Positions 6,755-7,726 of a stretch of 7,726 nucleotides of DNA are shown in pieces. The notes under the pieces are model-generated. The model saw only the letters and a list, made by a program, of their open reading frames with translations, was not told the origin of the DNA and searched no databases. Origin of the DNA: Pseudomonadota bacterium (GTDB taxonomy: Bacteria > Pseudomonadota > Alphaproteobacteria > UBA2136 > UBA6156); NCBI GenBank assembly GCA_009927255.1, contig RFNJ01000080.1, positions 1-7,726 on the forward strand, written 5' to 3'. The first letter of the stretch is position 1, and every line of letters begins with the position of its first letter. The position numbers and the translations under genes were made by a program.

Positions 6755-7507
6755 TTAACGCGGCTTTGACAACATCCGCCGCGCCAAAACCCCATAAACC
6801 CCATACGGCAGCGCCGCCAGCAGTTTCAGCCCCCAGCTCAACCGCTTGGGATACGTCACCTCAAACCCACTCCGCTGCAACCCGCGCCACGTGGCAGCGG
6901 CAGCCTGTTCCGGCGTCAGCAAAAACGGCATCGGGAAGGGGTTCTTGTCGGTCAACGGCGTCTTCACAAAGCCGGGATTGATGACCTTCACATCCACCCC
7001 CAGCGGCTGCCATTCGCTGCGCAGGCTTTGGCAAAAGTTAATCAGCGCAGCCTTGGTGGCACTATACGGCTGGCCGTTCGGCAGCCCTACATAACCCGCC
7101 ACGCTGGCGGTAAGGGCCAGCTGTTGAGGCAAACACCCCTGCTGCGCCAGCTGGTGAACGAAGTGCAGCAACGCGGTTAAATTTGTGCTCACCGTCGTCT
7201 GCACATCGGCCCATTGCCATTCCTGCACAGCGGCGGGGGTGTAGGTGCCGGTAAAAACCAAAATCCGCGCCGGGATCCCCAGCGCCTTAACCTGCCCCAC
7301 CGCATTGCGCGTCGCCGCTTCATCGGTCAAATCAAACGGCACAACACTCAAGCTGCCACCCGTATTTACAATCTTCTCTAAATTCTCCCGATTCCGCGCA
7401 CTGGCAATCACATGCGCCCCCCGCGCCAAAGCATACTCCGCCACCGCCCTGCCAATTCCACTACTTGCGCCAATAATCCAAATAGTCTGGTGGGAAATGA
7501 GTTTCAT
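6755..7507 (-). CDS. short-chain dehydrogenase/reductase (SDR) family protein
   Basis: A 250-residue classical-type SDR using NAD(H) or NADP(H); substrate unknown. The Rossmann nucleotide motif GASSGIG is at 13-19. The active-site set is N109, S135, Y148 and K152 (YSATK), and NPG follows at 177-179. The usual NNAG strand motif is altered to VFTGTY (84-89). A basic residue in SARNR (36-40) may favour NADP. The C-terminus (YPKRLSWGLKLLAALPYGVYG) is hydrophobic and could touch membrane or bind a lipophilic substrate. The ATG at 7507 is chosen over an in-frame TTG at 7519 because GAG lies 7 nt upstream and the family normally starts just before the first beta strand. It begins 14 nt after the regulator stop and ends 18 nt before pheT. 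Confidence 0.92.
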   Translation of the reverse strand: MKLISHQTIWIIGASSGIGRAVAEYALARGAHVIASARNRENLEKIVNTGGSLSVVPFDLTDEAATRNAVGQVKALGIPARILVFTGTYTPAAVQEWQWADVQTTVSTNLTALLHFVHQLAQQGCLPQQLALTASVAGYVGLPNGQPYSATKAALINFCQSLRSEWQPLGVDVKVINPGFVKTPLTDKNPFPMPFLLTPEQAAAATWRGLQRSGFEVTYPKRLSWGLKLLAALPYGVYGVLARRMLSKPR

Positions 7508-7521
7508 GATATTTCTCAACT

Positions 7522-7726
7522 CTAGGGTAGTTTTGGATTGTGTTCAAGTAAAACGGGCACCTCCACTTGCAAAGCTTTGGCTAAATCGGAGAGCCGCCCA
7601 GCGCTTACACGGCATTGGGCTGATTCATATTTTTGCAGCATTTGGTAACTCACGCCCACGGTTGCCGCCACCTCTTGCAAACTCAAGCCACGCTCTCGCC
7701 GCCAATACCGCAAAGCCTTCCCAACA
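7522..7726 (-). CDS. XRE/Cro-type helix-turn-helix regulator, 5' end cut by the window
   Basis: The frame stays open to the window edge: upstream of the TTG at 7713 it reads V-G-K-A-L before RYWRRERG, matching the normal start of this fold (VG..lR.rR). The gene therefore very probably begins beyond 7726, and the TTG is not the start. The visible 67 residues form an XRE DNA-binding domain: LSLQEVAATVGVSYQMLQKYE is the helix-turn-helix, followed by RVSAGRLSDLAKALQVEVPVLLE, a pattern common in alphaproteobacterial regulators (QQIQKYE...RLQ). It ends with HNPKLP and has no effector domain. It is first in the visible minus-strand run with the dehydrogenase and pheT, so it may regulate that unit or itself; its target is not shown. 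Confidence 0.88.
   Translation of the reverse strand, partial: VGKALRYWRRERGLSLQEVAATVGVSYQMLQKYESAQCRVSAGRLSDLAKALQVEVPVLLEHNPKLP

Noticed and set aside
4507..6769. Many open frames of 60-184 residues antisense to or out of frame with pheT
   Set aside because: Low-complexity Pro/Arg/Ala/Ser translations, the expected shadows of a GC-rich gene; pheT itself covers the whole span with recognisable domains.
7522..7713. TTG at 7713 as the start of the XRE regulator
   Set aside because: The frame stays open to the window edge and the upstream residues VGKAL match the family start, so the true start lies outside the window.

Overview
The window most likely comes from an alphaproteobacterium. The 16S rRNA at its left edge has the short helix 17 region of that class, the class-typical block around positions 551-590, and an intact CCUCC anti-Shine-Dalgarno sequence. 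Two things point away from mainstream members and towards a deep or Rickettsiales/Holosporales-like, possibly host-associated lineage: the 16S gene stands alone, and it carries many paired base changes in normally invariant helices. The protein genes look moderately GC-rich, which does not fit Rickettsia itself, so placement below class is inference.

Layout, left to right. (1) 1-1423: 16S rRNA on the plus strand, lacking roughly its first 80 nt. About 60 nt after its 3' end comes a GC hairpin with a T-run, and no tRNA, 23S or 5S gene follows in the remaining 6.2 kb. (2) 1513-2125: a strong sigma70-type promoter whose 17-bp spacer holds a run of eight G, a small ankyrin-repeat gene, and a 12-bp terminator-like hairpin. 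(3) 2157-3402: a divergent pair, a minus-strand single-pass membrane protein of unknown function (GTG start) and a plus-strand protein with two canonical EF-hand loops, sharing a promoter region. (4) 3428-3867: a small secreted protein of unknown function on the minus strand, with a TTGACA promoter and a textbook terminator. (5) 3868-4324: about 450 bp without genes but full of structure: hairpins, a second G8 tract, a REP-like palindrome, and a 196-bp element bounded by 18-bp inverted repeats that encloses a predicted four-way-junction fold. (6) 7726-4325, minus strand: a tight run of an XRE-type regulator (cut by the window edge), a short-chain dehydrogenase and pheT, with gaps of 14 and 18 nt.

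The only clear housekeeping functions are 16S rRNA and PheT, both in translation and both separated from their usual partners (23S/5S, pheS). The middle genes are small accessory genes, each with its own signals. The most unusual items are the coordinated 16S changes, including three pairs in the decoding-site helix, the lone 16S, the G8-spaced promoter, and the 196-bp inverted-repeat element.
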